NCBI RefSeq assembly: GCF_028863945.1
Contig: NZ_JARBEA010000011.1
Location: 1 to 56,812, forward strand
Direction: 5' to 3'
DNA: 56,812 nt
Source of the DNA: Jeotgalibaca caeni
GTDB lineage: Bacteria; Bacillota; Bacilli; Lactobacillales; Aerococcaceae
Shown: piece by piece, positions 44,084 to 52,931 of the stretch
Layout: each line of letters begins with the position of its first letter
Numbering within the stretch: the stretch's first letter is position 1
The notes under the pieces: generated by a model
Told to the model about the DNA's origin: nothing
The model's input: the letters and a program-made list of their open reading frames with translations, nothing else
Databases searched by the model: none
Translations under genes and position numbers: made by a program

Positions 44084-45613
44084 ATGACAGTTGAGTCACC
44101 TTTTTACGCATTACAAAATGGATCAGATATTCGAGGCATTGCGATTGCAATGCCACAAAATGAGGTAACCTTAACAGAAGAACGTGTTACCAAAATCGGC
44201 TCTGCTTTTTTAACATGGTTAAGGGAAAAAGGAACCTCTAAAGAAAATAAAACAATAAAAATCGCCATCGGTCAAGATAGCCGCCTGTCAGGAGATGCAT
44301 TAAAACAGGCCCTCATAAAAGGAATGGAACAAGCATCGGTAGAAATCATTGATTGTGGTTTGGCTACCACTCCTGCGATGTTTATGGCAACCGTTTATCC
44401 AGAATTTCAAGTAGATGGTTCCATCATGATTACAGCAAGTCATCTACCTTATGAATACAATGGCTTGAAGTTCTTCACTGCTGCTGGCGGAGCAGAACAT
44501 GAAGATATTGAACGGATTTTAGAACTTGCGACAGAGGTAGAAGTTCGCCATATGGAATCCATAGCAATGATTACCCGCCAAGATTTGTTAAGCGTGTACG
44601 CAGCTGACTTAGTCGAGAAAATTCGCAAGGGAATTTCAAACAGTGTGAATCCAGAAAAACCGCTCACAGGACGGCATATCATTGTGGATGCAGGTAATGG
44701 TGCAGGCGGCTTTTTCGTCGAACAAGTCCTACAACCGCTCGGTGCTGACACAACCGGTAGCCAATTTTTGGATCCAGATGGTCAATTTCCGAATCATGAA
44801 CCGAACCCGGACAACAAAGAAGCAATGAAGAGTTTGAAGCAAGCTGTTCTGGACCATCAAGCAGATTTAGGAATTATTTTTGATACGGACGTGGATCGTT
44901 CTGCATTAGTTGACCACACAGGACAATCCTTCAATCGTAATAATTTGATTGCACTGATTTCAGCAATTCTCTTAGAAGAAGAACAAGGTGCAACGATTGT
45001 TACTAATTCTGCGACTTCACAGCACCTGGAGACGTTTATCGAAGCGTTAGGCGGGAAGCAAGACCGTTACTTGACCGGTTACCGAAATGTGATTAATCGG
45101 GCAATCGAACAAAACAAAGCAGGCGTTCATGCGGTCCTTGCAATCGAAACAAGTGGGCATGCTGCCTTGAAAGAGAATTACTTCTTGGACGACGGAGCGT
45201 ATCTAATAGCAAAAATTCTAATGGCAGATGCCATGCTTCTTACTGAAGGGAAAACGATTGGCGACTTGATTGCTTCTCTTGGTCAGCCAGCTGAAACAAT
45301 AGAATACCGATTTGTGATTATCGAAGAACCCATTTTTGAGAATGGACATCAAATCATCGAGCGCTTCAAACAATACTTGGCTGGGAAAGAACATTTATCC
45401 CTGGTTACTGACCATTTGGAAGGGGTACGTTGCAACTTTAACGGACCATACGGTGAAGGGTGGTTTATCGTACGGATGAGCTTGCACGAACCATTGTTGG
45501 TTTGGACGATTGAAAATGACTACCAAAATAAAATTACTTCATTAGTGGAGGAATTGCTTCCGTTCTTCTTGGAACAAAAAGAATTGGATCATGAGAATAT
45601 TATCAAAAAATAA
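44084..45613 (+). CDS. Alpha-D-phosphohexomutase (phosphomannomutase/phosphoglucomutase)
   Basis: A 509-residue cytosolic enzyme that moves phosphate between C1 and C6 of a hexose. The phosphoserine loop is MITASHLPYEYNGLKFF (the usual TASHNP reads TASHLP), the magnesium loop is DTDVDRSAL, the sugar loop is ETSGHAALK and the phosphate-binding end is GVRCNFNGPYGEGWF. It resembles the ManB/plant-type long branch. TASHLP rather than TASHNP is noteworthy but the Ser is kept. The aldo/keto reductase gene follows after 20 bases. Substrate preference between glucose and mannose is open. Confidence 0.85.
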   Translation: MTVESPFYALQNGSDIRGIAIAMPQNEVTLTEERVTKIGSAFLTWLREKGTSKENKTIKIAIGQDSRLSGDALKQALIKGMEQASVEIIDCGLATTPAMFMATVYPEFQVDGSIMITASHLPYEYNGLKFFTAAGGAEHEDIERILELATEVEVRHMESIAMITRQDLLSVYAADLVEKIRKGISNSVNPEKPLTGRHIIVDAGNGAGGFFVEQVLQPLGADTTGSQFLDPDGQFPNHEPNPDNKEAMKSLKQAVLDHQADLGIIFDTDVDRSALVDHTGQSFNRNNLIALISAILLEEEQGATIVTNSATSQHLETFIEALGGKQDRYLTGYRNVINRAIEQNKAGVHAVLAIETSGHAALKENYFLDDGAYLIAKILMADAMLLTEGKTIGDLIASLGQPAETIEYRFVIIEEPIFENGHQIIERFKQYLAGKEHLSLVTDHLEGVRCNFNGPYGEGWFIVRMSLHEPLLVWTIENDYQNKITSLVEELLPFFLEQKELDHENIIKK

Positions 45614-45633
45614 CCCATAAAGGAGATGCAAAG

Positions 45634-46479
45634 ATGGCAGTACCAACCATTGTTTTACCAAACGGAGTGGAAATCCCACAAATTGGGCTAGGGGTATTCT
45701 TAATGGAAGATCCAGATGAAACGAGCTGGGCAGTAAAGCATGCCGTTTATACCGGGTATCGCCATTTTGATACAGCAGCTATTTATGGAAATGAAGAAGT
45801 TTTAGGCACTGCTTTGAAAGAGAGCGGCCTAATCCGAGAACAACTATTCATTACTTCTAAGTTATGGAACAATATGCAGGGATATGAAAAAACAAAGCTC
45901 GCATTAGAAGAAACATTGGCTAAGCTGGGCACAGACTATTTGGATTTGTACTTGATTCATTGGTATGGCTTAGATGTAAAGGGTAGTTGGCTGGCGATGG
46001 AGGAGTTATACGAAGCAGGGAAAATCAAAGCGATCGGCGTTTCGAATTTTACCATTGATCATTTGGAAAGTATGAAAGAATATGCTACCATCAAGCCGAT
46101 GATTAATCAAGTAGAAACGCACCCGTACTTCCCTCAAGATGAATTGCGGGAGTATATGCAAAACGAAGGAATTGTTCATGAAGCATGGGGGCCTCTCAGC
46201 CAAGGGAAAACCGACTTATTGCTGCATCCTGTTCTCCAAAGCATCGCTGACAAATATCAAAAAACTACAGCGCAAATTGTCTTGCGCTGGCACGTAGAAA
46301 GAGGCACGGTGATTATTCCAAAATCGGTACATCCCGGACGTATTTCTGAAAATTTTGCGATTACTGACTTTACTCTGACTGAAGAAGATATGCAAGAAAT
46401 AGCTACCATCAATATGGAAACAAGATTCGGACGCATTCCAAACGATCACGAATTTATCGAACGAACATCTAAGGGATAA
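45634..46479 (+). CDS. Aldo/keto reductase
   Basis: A 281-residue NADPH-linked barrel enzyme. The catalytic set is visible as HFDTAAIYGNE (Asp, Tyr), ITSKLW (Lys) and YLIHWYG (His). IPKSVHPGRISENF binds the NADPH phosphate. It is of the YtbE/YvgN type that reduces methylglyoxal and other aldehydes. It is cotranscribed with the phosphohexomutase gene and ends at a shared terminator. Confidence 0.92.
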   Translation: MAVPTIVLPNGVEIPQIGLGVFLMEDPDETSWAVKHAVYTGYRHFDTAAIYGNEEVLGTALKESGLIREQLFITSKLWNNMQGYEKTKLALEETLAKLGTDYLDLYLIHWYGLDVKGSWLAMEELYEAGKIKAIGVSNFTIDHLESMKEYATIKPMINQVETHPYFPQDELREYMQNEGIVHEAWGPLSQGKTDLLLHPVLQSIADKYQKTTAQIVLRWHVERGTVIIPKSVHPGRISENFAITDFTLTEEDMQEIATINMETRFGRIPNDHEFIERTSKG

Positions 46480-46484
46480 GAAAA

Positions 46485-46520
46485 CCGCTTAGGAATCTCT
46501 AACTGGAGACTCTTAAGCGG
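46485..46520. terminator. Bidirectional terminator between the reductase and CorC-like genes
   Basis: CCGCTTA and TAAGCGG close an inner TCTC/GAGA pair. A residues lie left and T residues right (CTATTTTATT), so it may end both convergent units. Confidence 0.65.
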
Positions 46521-46532
46521 CTATTTTATTGA

Positions 46533-47873
46533 TTATGTTTCATCGTTTTCTGTTTCGTTGTTTTTAGAATCTTGAATAAAAACATCAATGATTTCAATTG
46601 AATTTTTTTCTTTTTGAATCACTTTGAATAACGTATTTTCAAAGTGAACGTCTTGTCCTACTTTGATATCATATTTTTCATTCAAAATCCAACCGCCGAT
46701 GGTATCGACATTCTCTTCTTCAATGTTCAGGCCAAAGACTTCGTTGACGTCATCAATTAACATCCGAGCCCGAATGCGGAAGTGGTTGGGTCCCAATTTG
46801 ATAAAGTCAGCCGGCTCTTCCGTCTCATAATCATCCGAAATATCTCCTACAATTTCTTCAATAATATCTTCCATGGAGACAAGTCCGCTTGTTCCACCGT
46901 ACTCATCAATTAAAATGGCTAACTGGTTCCGTTCCTTTTGCATCTTCACCAATAAGTCTTTAATCGGCAATGTTTCAATGACCGTGATGATTGGTCGTAA
47001 GTAGTCTTGTACATGGAATTGGTCGGTTGTTTGATTTTGGATGGCTTCGATATACGCCGCAAAAATTTCTTTGGTATTAATAATACCCAGTACATTGTCC
47101 TTGTCATCCTCAACGACAGGATAGCGGGTATACTTTTCTTTTTGCACAATGCGAGCAATTTCTTCTAACGTGTCATCTGCCCAGACAACTGCCATTTCTC
47201 GGCGCGGCACCATGATTTCACGAGCCATGCGTTCATCGAAATTAAAGACATTTTCAACAAATTGATATTCTTCATGATTAATTTCACCGCTCTTCAAACT
47301 TTCGCTCATGATGAGGCGCAATTCCTCTTCAGAGACAAAGTCATCCGATTCAGAATAAGTTGTAAAGCCCAGTGCTTTTGAAATGCCATTCGCCGTCCGG
47401 TTCAAAACAAAAATAAGCGGGTACATCACACGGTACCAAATTTGGAGCGGACGAGCAATGCGAAGTCCTAGTTGTTCCGTTTTCGTGATTGCAATATTCT
47501 TCGGCACTAATTCCCCAATAATAACTTGAATCGCTGTCAAAATCGTAAAGGAAACAATAAACGACAAGATAGTCGCAACTTGATCCGGAATGTTAAAATT
47601 AGCAAATAAATCATCAAACAGCCGCTTGAAGGTAGGATCCCCTAACCAACCAAGCGCAAGGGACGTGATGGTTACACCTAGTTGTGTTGCCGACAAATAG
47701 CTGTCTAATTTGACGGTCATATTTTTTAATACTTTTGCTTTTTGGTCGCCGTTTTCCACTAAAAAATCAAGTCTGGAAGGGCGAATCCGGACTAACACAT
47801 ATTCAGACATTACGAAAAAAGATGCGATTAATAAAATAACAAAAAATAATAGTAAACCTGCTGAAATACTCAT
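46533..47873 (-). CDS. CNNM/CorC family membrane protein (hemolysin-like)
   Basis: A 446-residue protein with an N-terminal DUF21 membrane domain of about four helices, two CBS domains (from residue about 215; FDERMAREIMVPRREMAVV opens the first) and a C-terminal CorC/HlyC domain (residues about 350-430). Relatives export magnesium or other cations; the hemolysin name is historical. The start codon at 47873 lies 27 bases from a perfect AGGAGGTG, with an 18-base hairpin between them. A leader of about 255 bases precedes it. Confidence 0.9.
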   Translation of the reverse strand: MSISAGLLLFFVILLIASFFVMSEYVLVRIRPSRLDFLVENGDQKAKVLKNMTVKLDSYLSATQLGVTITSLALGWLGDPTFKRLFDDLFANFNIPDQVATILSFIVSFTILTAIQVIIGELVPKNIAITKTEQLGLRIARPLQIWYRVMYPLIFVLNRTANGISKALGFTTYSESDDFVSEEELRLIMSESLKSGEINHEEYQFVENVFNFDERMAREIMVPRREMAVVWADDTLEEIARIVQKEKYTRYPVVEDDKDNVLGIINTKEIFAAYIEAIQNQTTDQFHVQDYLRPIITVIETLPIKDLLVKMQKERNQLAILIDEYGGTSGLVSMEDIIEEIVGDISDDYETEEPADFIKLGPNHFRIRARMLIDDVNEVFGLNIEEENVDTIGGWILNEKYDIKVGQDVHFENTLFKVIQKEKNSIEIIDVFIQDSKNNETENDET

Positions 47874-48128
47874 TTTAATTGCTCATTCGAAAATGAGCTT
47901 CACCTCCTATGATGGTTATTCCTTGATGGAATCTACACAGGGAAGCTTTTGGTTTTTTTCAAAAGAAGATTGGAAGCGACCAAAAGAATTCCTGTATGGA
48001 TTAGTCTTTTGGTCTACTGAGAACTGCCGTCTGAGATACTCTGTCCCAATGGAATCACCAACCTTTTCATTGTGTGTCTCATTAACTTCATTTGCAGCCT
48101 AAAAAAGCGCTAACTGAAATGAGCTTAT
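47874..48128 (-). promoter_or_regulatory. Long structured leader of the CorC-like gene, riboswitch candidate
   Basis: On the minus strand this leader has several helices: an outer stem joining ACAGGAATTCTTTTGGT (47977-47993 region) with ACCAAAAGCTTCCCTGT (14 of 17 pairs), TTGGT/ACCAA around a CTCAG-repeat segment, CATTTCAG/CTGCAAATG near the 5' end, and GCTCATT-TTCG-AATGAGC (47881-47898) between the Shine-Dalgarno and the ATG. It does not match any riboswitch class I know. Confidence 0.5.
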
Positions 48129-48134
48129 GATAAA

Positions 48135-48162
48135 ATTATAAATTAATTTCAATGTTTTGCAA
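48135..48162 (-). promoter_or_regulatory. Promoter of the CorC-like gene
   Basis: Read on the minus strand: TTGCAA, a 16-base spacer and TATAAT. Transcription would begin near 48128, giving the long leader. The remainder up to the PBP start at 48307 holds the region upstream of the class A PBP gene. Confidence 0.55.
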
Positions 48163-48306
48163 TCCTTAGAAATATTTAACTCATTTTTCTTGCGTTTGCC
48201 GTATACTAGTAGAGGATGAAATAGGACTTTAGTTGGTTATCATAGAAAATTACATTTGTTATACTGCAATAAATTGGGATGGTTGGAAAGATGAAAGGTG
48301 AATGCG

Positions 48307-50382
48307 ATGAAAGAAGATATAAAAGTAAAACTTCAAAGATGGTTTCAACGTCTGCGAATCAATCTAAGAAACTTTTGGCGTAAGTATCGAATCAATAAAC
48401 TTATTATTTTGCTGGGATTAATTACTGTTTTCATTACGAGCAGCTACTTGGTTTACTTGGCCAAAACAGCAGATGTAGAAAACTTGAAAACTGGTTTGCA
48501 GCAAACTACTGTCATTTACGATCGGTACGGCGAAGAAGCAGGGGAATTTTATTCCCAAAAAGGAACCTTTGTCACCATTGATGAGATTTCAACGAATATT
48601 CAAGAAGCTGTTGTTTCTACAGAAGATAAACGTTTCTATACACATAAAGGAGTCGATCCAATCGGAATCGGACGGGCTGCCTTGGGGTACATCATAAACC
48701 GCGGGAATATTGTTGGAGGGGGATCAACCTTAACCCAACAGTTGGCAAAAAATGCGTATCTGACATTGGATCAGACATTGGTAAGGAAAGCGAAAGAATT
48801 ATTCCTTGCTTTTGAAATTGAGAAACAATATGAAAAAGATGAAATTTTAGAAATGTATTTGAATAATTCCTATTTTGGTAATGGAGTGTGGGGAGTAGAA
48901 GATGCCTCCCAAAAATATTTTGGGAAGTCTGCCTCTGAAGTTACGCTGGCAGAAGGTGCTGTCTTGGCTGCCATCCTAAAAGCACCAAGTTACTACAATC
49001 CGATTGATGAATATGAAGAAAGTATAGGCCGACGTGATTTAATTCTTCAACTGATGGCAGATAATGGATTCATTGACCAATCGACAGCAGATGCTGCTAT
49101 TTCCGAAGATATTTATTTGAATGATACCTATGCTTCTAACAGCAGCTACAACTATCCATACTACTTTGATGCAGTAATTGAAGAAGCAATCAATGTGTAT
49201 GAGCTAGATGAAGAAGATATCTTAAATAAAGGGTATCAGATTTATACAGGATTAGATCAACAGTATCAGCAACAAATGGATTACACGTATGAGACTGCGT
49301 ATTTTGCAGATGCAGCAGATGGCACCTTGCTTCAGAGTGCGTCCGTTGCGATCGAGCCGTCAACGGGGGATGTACTTGCTATTGTAGGAGGCCGCGGAGA
49401 GCATATGTTCCGTGGGTTCAATCGTGCGACTCAAGCAAGCTTGCCGCCAGCTTCGACGATTAAACCACTGGCAGTTTACACGCCTGCTCTAGAAGAAGGT
49501 TATGAACCAGACTCGATGGTTTTAGATGATGACACGTTGACGTACGGACCAACCGAATATCAAATGACAAACTACGATCAATATAGTATGTATGGAGAAA
49601 TCCCGATGTATCAAGCCATTGCAGAAAGTAAAAATACAACAGCTGCCTATTTACTAGATAAGTTAGGGATTGAAAAAGGGATTAAGCAGTTAGAAGAATT
49701 CGGTATTCCAGTACGCGAAGAAGACCGAGAACTAGGGGACATTGCGTTAGGCGATATGGATGGCGTCTCTCCTTTACAAATGGCGAGTGCTTACGCAACC
49801 TTTGCTAATCGCGGTGTTCAAGCTGAACCACGTTTTATTACGAAAATTGTAGATTCAACTGGCGCAGTCATTGTCGATAATACAAAACCAAAGACAAAAC
49901 GGATTGTGTCAGAAGAAGTAGCGAAAGATATGACGAGTATGCTGATGGAAGTTTACGCACCAGGTGGAACTGGATATGGAGCTCACCCATATAATGGAAT
50001 GCTTGTAGCTGGGAAAACAGGAACTTCAGAAGCAGTAGGAGAAAATGGCAAATACGACCGGACGAAGTGGATGATTGCTTATACACCAGACGTCAGTGTC
50101 GCAACTTGGATTGGTTTCGATGAATCGGATGAAGCATATAATGTCAGCGATATTGGCATGATGTTTTATAATCTATTTAGTGCTGAAATGGGCAACTTGC
50201 TCAGCGTGAGCCCGCAAACTGAATTTACAATTGCTAGCGCCGGAGAAGCAGACGGCGAAGGCAACGCTGTTGATTGGTCGGACCGCATCAATGGTATTGT
50301 TGACGAGGTAACAGAATTTGGTTATAAGGTGGAAGAAAAGGCGATTGAATTCTTCGACTGGGCGAATGGATTATTCAACTGA
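48307..50382 (+). CDS. Class A penicillin-binding protein (PBP1A family)
   Basis: A 691-residue bifunctional cell-wall polymerase with a cytoplasmic basic head, one helix at about residues 31-52 and an outer glycosyltransferase plus transpeptidase. Glycosyltransferase motifs: EDKRFYTHKGVDPIGIGRA, GGGSTLTQQLAKN, and KELFLAFEIEKQYEKDEILE. Transpeptidase motifs: PASTIKP (SxxK), ESKNTTA (SxN) and AGKTGTSE (KTG). No long C-terminal add-on is present. ATG 48307 follows AAAGGTGA. PbpA-type and PBP2a-type members are not separated here. Confidence 0.93.
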   Translation: MKEDIKVKLQRWFQRLRINLRNFWRKYRINKLIILLGLITVFITSSYLVYLAKTADVENLKTGLQQTTVIYDRYGEEAGEFYSQKGTFVTIDEISTNIQEAVVSTEDKRFYTHKGVDPIGIGRAALGYIINRGNIVGGGSTLTQQLAKNAYLTLDQTLVRKAKELFLAFEIEKQYEKDEILEMYLNNSYFGNGVWGVEDASQKYFGKSASEVTLAEGAVLAAILKAPSYYNPIDEYEESIGRRDLILQLMADNGFIDQSTADAAISEDIYLNDTYASNSSYNYPYYFDAVIEEAINVYELDEEDILNKGYQIYTGLDQQYQQQMDYTYETAYFADAADGTLLQSASVAIEPSTGDVLAIVGGRGEHMFRGFNRATQASLPPASTIKPLAVYTPALEEGYEPDSMVLDDDTLTYGPTEYQMTNYDQYSMYGEIPMYQAIAESKNTTAAYLLDKLGIEKGIKQLEEFGIPVREEDRELGDIALGDMDGVSPLQMASAYATFANRGVQAEPRFITKIVDSTGAVIVDNTKPKTKRIVSEEVAKDMTSMLMEVYAPGGTGYGAHPYNGMLVAGKTGTSEAVGENGKYDRTKWMIAYTPDVSVATWIGFDESDEAYNVSDIGMMFYNLFSAEMGNLLSVSPQTEFTIASAGEADGEGNAVDWSDRINGIVDEVTEFGYKVEEKAIEFFDWANGLFN

Positions 50383-50453
50383 TGATTTGAAAAGTACTGC
50401 ATCGTTTGGTACCTTAGTAGAGATAAATATTGAACAGACGGGAGTTAATAAGA

Positions 50454-50801
50454 ATGAAATTTACAGATACAGGATTTTGGATTTCCAAAGAGGGAAACGA
50501 ATATACCATTGGCTTGTCTGAAAAAGGACAAGATGATTTAGGGGAAGTAGGATTTGTTAGCTTAGCAACAGAAGAAGCACTAACAACAGAGTCGGTTTTA
50601 TTATCGGTTGAAGCTGCAAAAGCAGTATCTAGTCTTCCAGCCCCACTAGCAGGGAACGTTGTTCGTTACAATATGGAATTAGAAGACAACCCAGAGTATT
50701 TGAACAGTCCTGAAGCGACCAAAAATTGGATTGCAGTTCTAACAGATGTGAACGAAGCAGAGTACCATGCCTTGAATGATGAATCTGGTTTAGCTGAATA
50801 A
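50454..50801 (+). CDS. GcvH-like lipoyl-carrier protein
   Basis: A 115-residue protein of the glycine-cleavage H family. The lipoylated Lys lies in SVEAAKAVSSLPAPLAGNVV, aligning with VESVKAAS of GcvH. No gcvT or gcvP is in the window; in many Lactobacillales such lone H proteins pass lipoate to other enzymes. Start 50454 uses GGGAG nine bases upstream; the open frame runs 8 codons further. It ends at a clean terminator. Confidence 0.85.
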   Translation: MKFTDTGFWISKEGNEYTIGLSEKGQDDLGEVGFVSLATEEALTTESVLLSVEAAKAVSSLPAPLAGNVVRYNMELEDNPEYLNSPEATKNWIAVLTDVNEAEYHALNDESGLAE

Positions 50802-50810
50802 GCAAATAGC

Positions 50811-50845
50811 GAGGTTGGGACAAAAGTTCCAACCTCTTTCCTTTT
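50811..50845 (+). terminator. Terminator after the GcvH-like gene
   Basis: GAGGTTGGGA pairs with TTCCAACCTC over 10 bp (one G-T) and is followed by TTTCCTTTTT. Confidence 0.8.
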
Positions 50846-51012
50846 TATTGATAATCGTTGCGATAGCTTTCCCGCTTTTCATCCTATCGCAACGAAAGGA
50901 CTCGTTCCGTTGCGATAGGAGAGACTATTCGCGCCCTATCACAACGCTAACGGTTTTTACGTTGCGATAGCGCAACTTTTTCTCGCTCTATCGCAACAGA
51001 AAATTGACGTCG
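50843..51012. repeat. Three-hairpin intergenic element, copy B
   Basis: Hairpins at 50856-50894 (CGTTGCGATAG, perfect 11 bp), 50908-50946 (one C-A mismatch) and 50961-50997 (GTTGCGATAG, perfect 10 bp). Order, spacing and flanks match copy A at 33841-34010, including TATTGATAATCG before and AAAATTGACGT after. It fills most of the 50802-51177 gap. Confidence 0.88.
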
Positions 51013-51085
51013 CGCCAATAGTGACTTTCTTCAAGGTAACAAAGCTGGAAAATGCGAAAAACCCATTACGACAGCTATTTTTTTT

Positions 51086-51119
51086 AGAAATAAAACGAAC
51101 GTACTTTCGTTTTATTTCT
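51086..51119. promoter_or_regulatory. Perfect palindrome before the ylbF-yha operon
   Basis: AGAAATAAAACGAA (51086-51099) and TTCGTTTTATTTCT (51106-51119) form a perfect 14-bp inverted repeat with a 6-base loop, about 60 bases before the ylbF start. It is preceded by eight T. No terminator T run follows it, so an operator is as likely as an RNA hairpin. Confidence 0.5.
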
Positions 51120-51177
51120 GGTAATACAAATCTATAAATGGTATGATAAGAGAAGAAAACAGCAAAGGAATGAAGAC

Positions 51178-51537
51178 ATGAAAAACATTTATGATATTGC
51201 TTATGACTTAGAGAAAGCATTGCGTGAGCAACCTGCTTTTATTACGTTAACAGAGGCATACCAAAAAATCCAAGAAAACGAAGAAGCTTCTCAACTTTTT
51301 AGTGAATTTTCTGGCTTGCAACAAGAACTTCAAATGAAACAAATGAGCGGTCAAGAAATCTCTGATGAGGATATTGCTCATGCACAAGAAGTAGCAGGTC
51401 GTGCTTCACAAGACGAATTGATCCAACAAATGATGAGCGCAGAGCAACAACTCAGCGTAGTTATTGAAGACATCAACAAAATCATCATCAAGCCACTACA
51501 AGAAATGTATGCAGGGAACAATCCAACTCAAGAATAA
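51178..51537 (+). CDS. YlbF/YmcA (YheA) family protein
   Basis: A 119-residue all-helical protein of the YlbF/YmcA/YheA family. In Bacillus the YlbF and YmcA members join with YaaT to steer RNase Y; YheA is the single-domain relative usually beside yhaO, as here. AYQKIQENEEASQLFSEFSGLQQELQMKQMSG is the characteristic helix region, and GQEISDEDI the turn. AAAGGAATGAAGAC precedes ATG 51178. Confidence 0.88.
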   Translation: MKNIYDIAYDLEKALREQPAFITLTEAYQKIQENEEASQLFSEFSGLQQELQMKQMSGQEISDEDIAHAQEVAGRASQDELIQQMMSAEQQLSVVIEDINKIIIKPLQEMYAGNNPTQE

Positions 51538-51682
51538 AATGAAATAAAAGTGCTTTGTCTGTTGCTGTTACAAAGCTGGTTATACTGTCCATTTTCTCAG
51601 CGAGTTGCTGGTGGCTGGATATGGACCAGTTTTTCAGGGGAGGCAAAGCTTTTTTGTGTTTCATACGAAAGGGGGCATTTGG

Positions 51683-52930
51683 GTGATTCGTTTTATTCAT
51701 ACAGCGGATTTGCATATAGACAGCCCATTCAAGGGACTGAAGCAGGTGCATCCGGTACTCTTTGAATCCATTTATCATTCTACTTTTGACTCATTTCATC
51801 GAATTGTTTCCGTTGCAATTGAAAGTGAAGTTGATTTTCTCCTAATCAGTGGGGATATTTACGATGAAGAGAACCAAAGTGTGAAGGCACAGGCCTTTTT
51901 CCGCAAAGAAATGAAACGGCTGGAAGAAGTGTCGATCCCAGTCTATCTACTGCACGGAAATCACGACTTTATGGGACGCGAAACTGAAACGCTGCGCATA
52001 CAAATGCCAAAAAATGTGCATATTTTTGGCGTAGAGCCGGAAACAAAGGAATTCATCTCGACCTCCAATGAGAAGGTAGCCCTTACTGGGTTCAGTTATC
52101 CAACAAGGTGGGTAAGGGAACGAATGATTGAGCAGTACCCATCTCGTTATAAAGAAGTAGATTTCCATTTGGGAATGTTGCATGGATATATGGAAGGGTC
52201 TGGAGCTCGTGAAGGGGTTTATGCACCTTTTACACTGGAAGACTTGCTGACACGGCAATACGATTACTGGGCACTGGGGCATATCCATAAACGTGCCGTT
52301 CTCCATTCAGCGCCACCTGTCATTTATCCAGGTAATATCCAGGGAAGAAATCCTAATGAAGGAGAGGGAAAGGGAGCATACTTGGTCACCTTGCAGAAAG
52401 GAATGACAAGTAAGGTTGAATATTTCGAGACAGCTCCGATTATTTGGCGAGAACGAACCCTCGATTTGAATGGAATTACTAGTTTGGAAGGACTATATGG
52501 CAGCATCCTAGAGGCAATGGAGGAAGCGGCTGAAGGAGAGCGAGATGTATTGCTGTCTCTTCAGTTAACTCAATATCAAGGACTCTCTTCAGATGTGATT
52601 ACCCGCATCGAAGACGGGGATCTATTAGAGGGGCTAAATCAAACAGAGAAACAACCGCTCGTATACATGTATCGGTTAAGTCTCGTAGCTCAAAAAGAAC
52701 GACTACTCTTCAAATATGATGAGAAAATGCAACAAAGCTTCGAACGCAGCAGACAAGACTTCATGCAGGAAGAAAGATTCAAGGCTGTACTCCAAGATTT
52801 GTATAAGCATCAAACCATTCGCACTAAATTCAGTAAATTAATTGAAGAAGAAGCGTTTAGAGAAGAAATTATGCAAGCAGCAGAAAACCAGTTAATGGAA
52901 GACATTGCTTTTGAAGAAGGGGAAGAGTAG
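51683..52930 (+). CDS. yhaO: YhaO-type DNA exonuclease (SbcD/Mre11-like)
   Basis: A 416-residue metallophosphoesterase of the Mre11/SbcD type, paired with the YhaN ATPase. Metal motifs: HTADLHIDSP, SGDIYDEEN, LHGNHDFM, LGMLHGYM and GHIHKRA. The C-terminal third (residues about 290-416) is helical and should dock to YhaN. The start is GTG 51683 with AAAGGGGG upstream; the frame extends 26 codons upstream without a ribosome site. Acts on DNA ends in repair (by family). Confidence 0.88.
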   Translation: MIRFIHTADLHIDSPFKGLKQVHPVLFESIYHSTFDSFHRIVSVAIESEVDFLLISGDIYDEENQSVKAQAFFRKEMKRLEEVSIPVYLLHGNHDFMGRETETLRIQMPKNVHIFGVEPETKEFISTSNEKVALTGFSYPTRWVRERMIEQYPSRYKEVDFHLGMLHGYMEGSGAREGVYAPFTLEDLLTRQYDYWALGHIHKRAVLHSAPPVIYPGNIQGRNPNEGEGKGAYLVTLQKGMTSKVEYFETAPIIWRERTLDLNGITSLEGLYGSILEAMEEAAEGERDVLLSLQLTQYQGLSSDVITRIEDGDLLEGLNQTEKQPLVYMYRLSLVAQKERLLFKYDEKMQQSFERSRQDFMQEERFKAVLQDLYKHQTIRTKFSKLIEEEAFREEIMQAAENQLMEDIAFEEGEE

Positions 52931-52931
52931 G

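Noticed and set aside
46533-47873. True hemolysin toxin
   Set aside because: The DUF21-CBS-CorC layout is that of metal-ion membrane proteins; the hemolysin label is historical.
47920-48060. Magnesium M-box riboswitch in the CorC leader
   Set aside because: A short CCATACAG-like match exists, but the long conserved M-box blocks are missing, so I do not assign the class.
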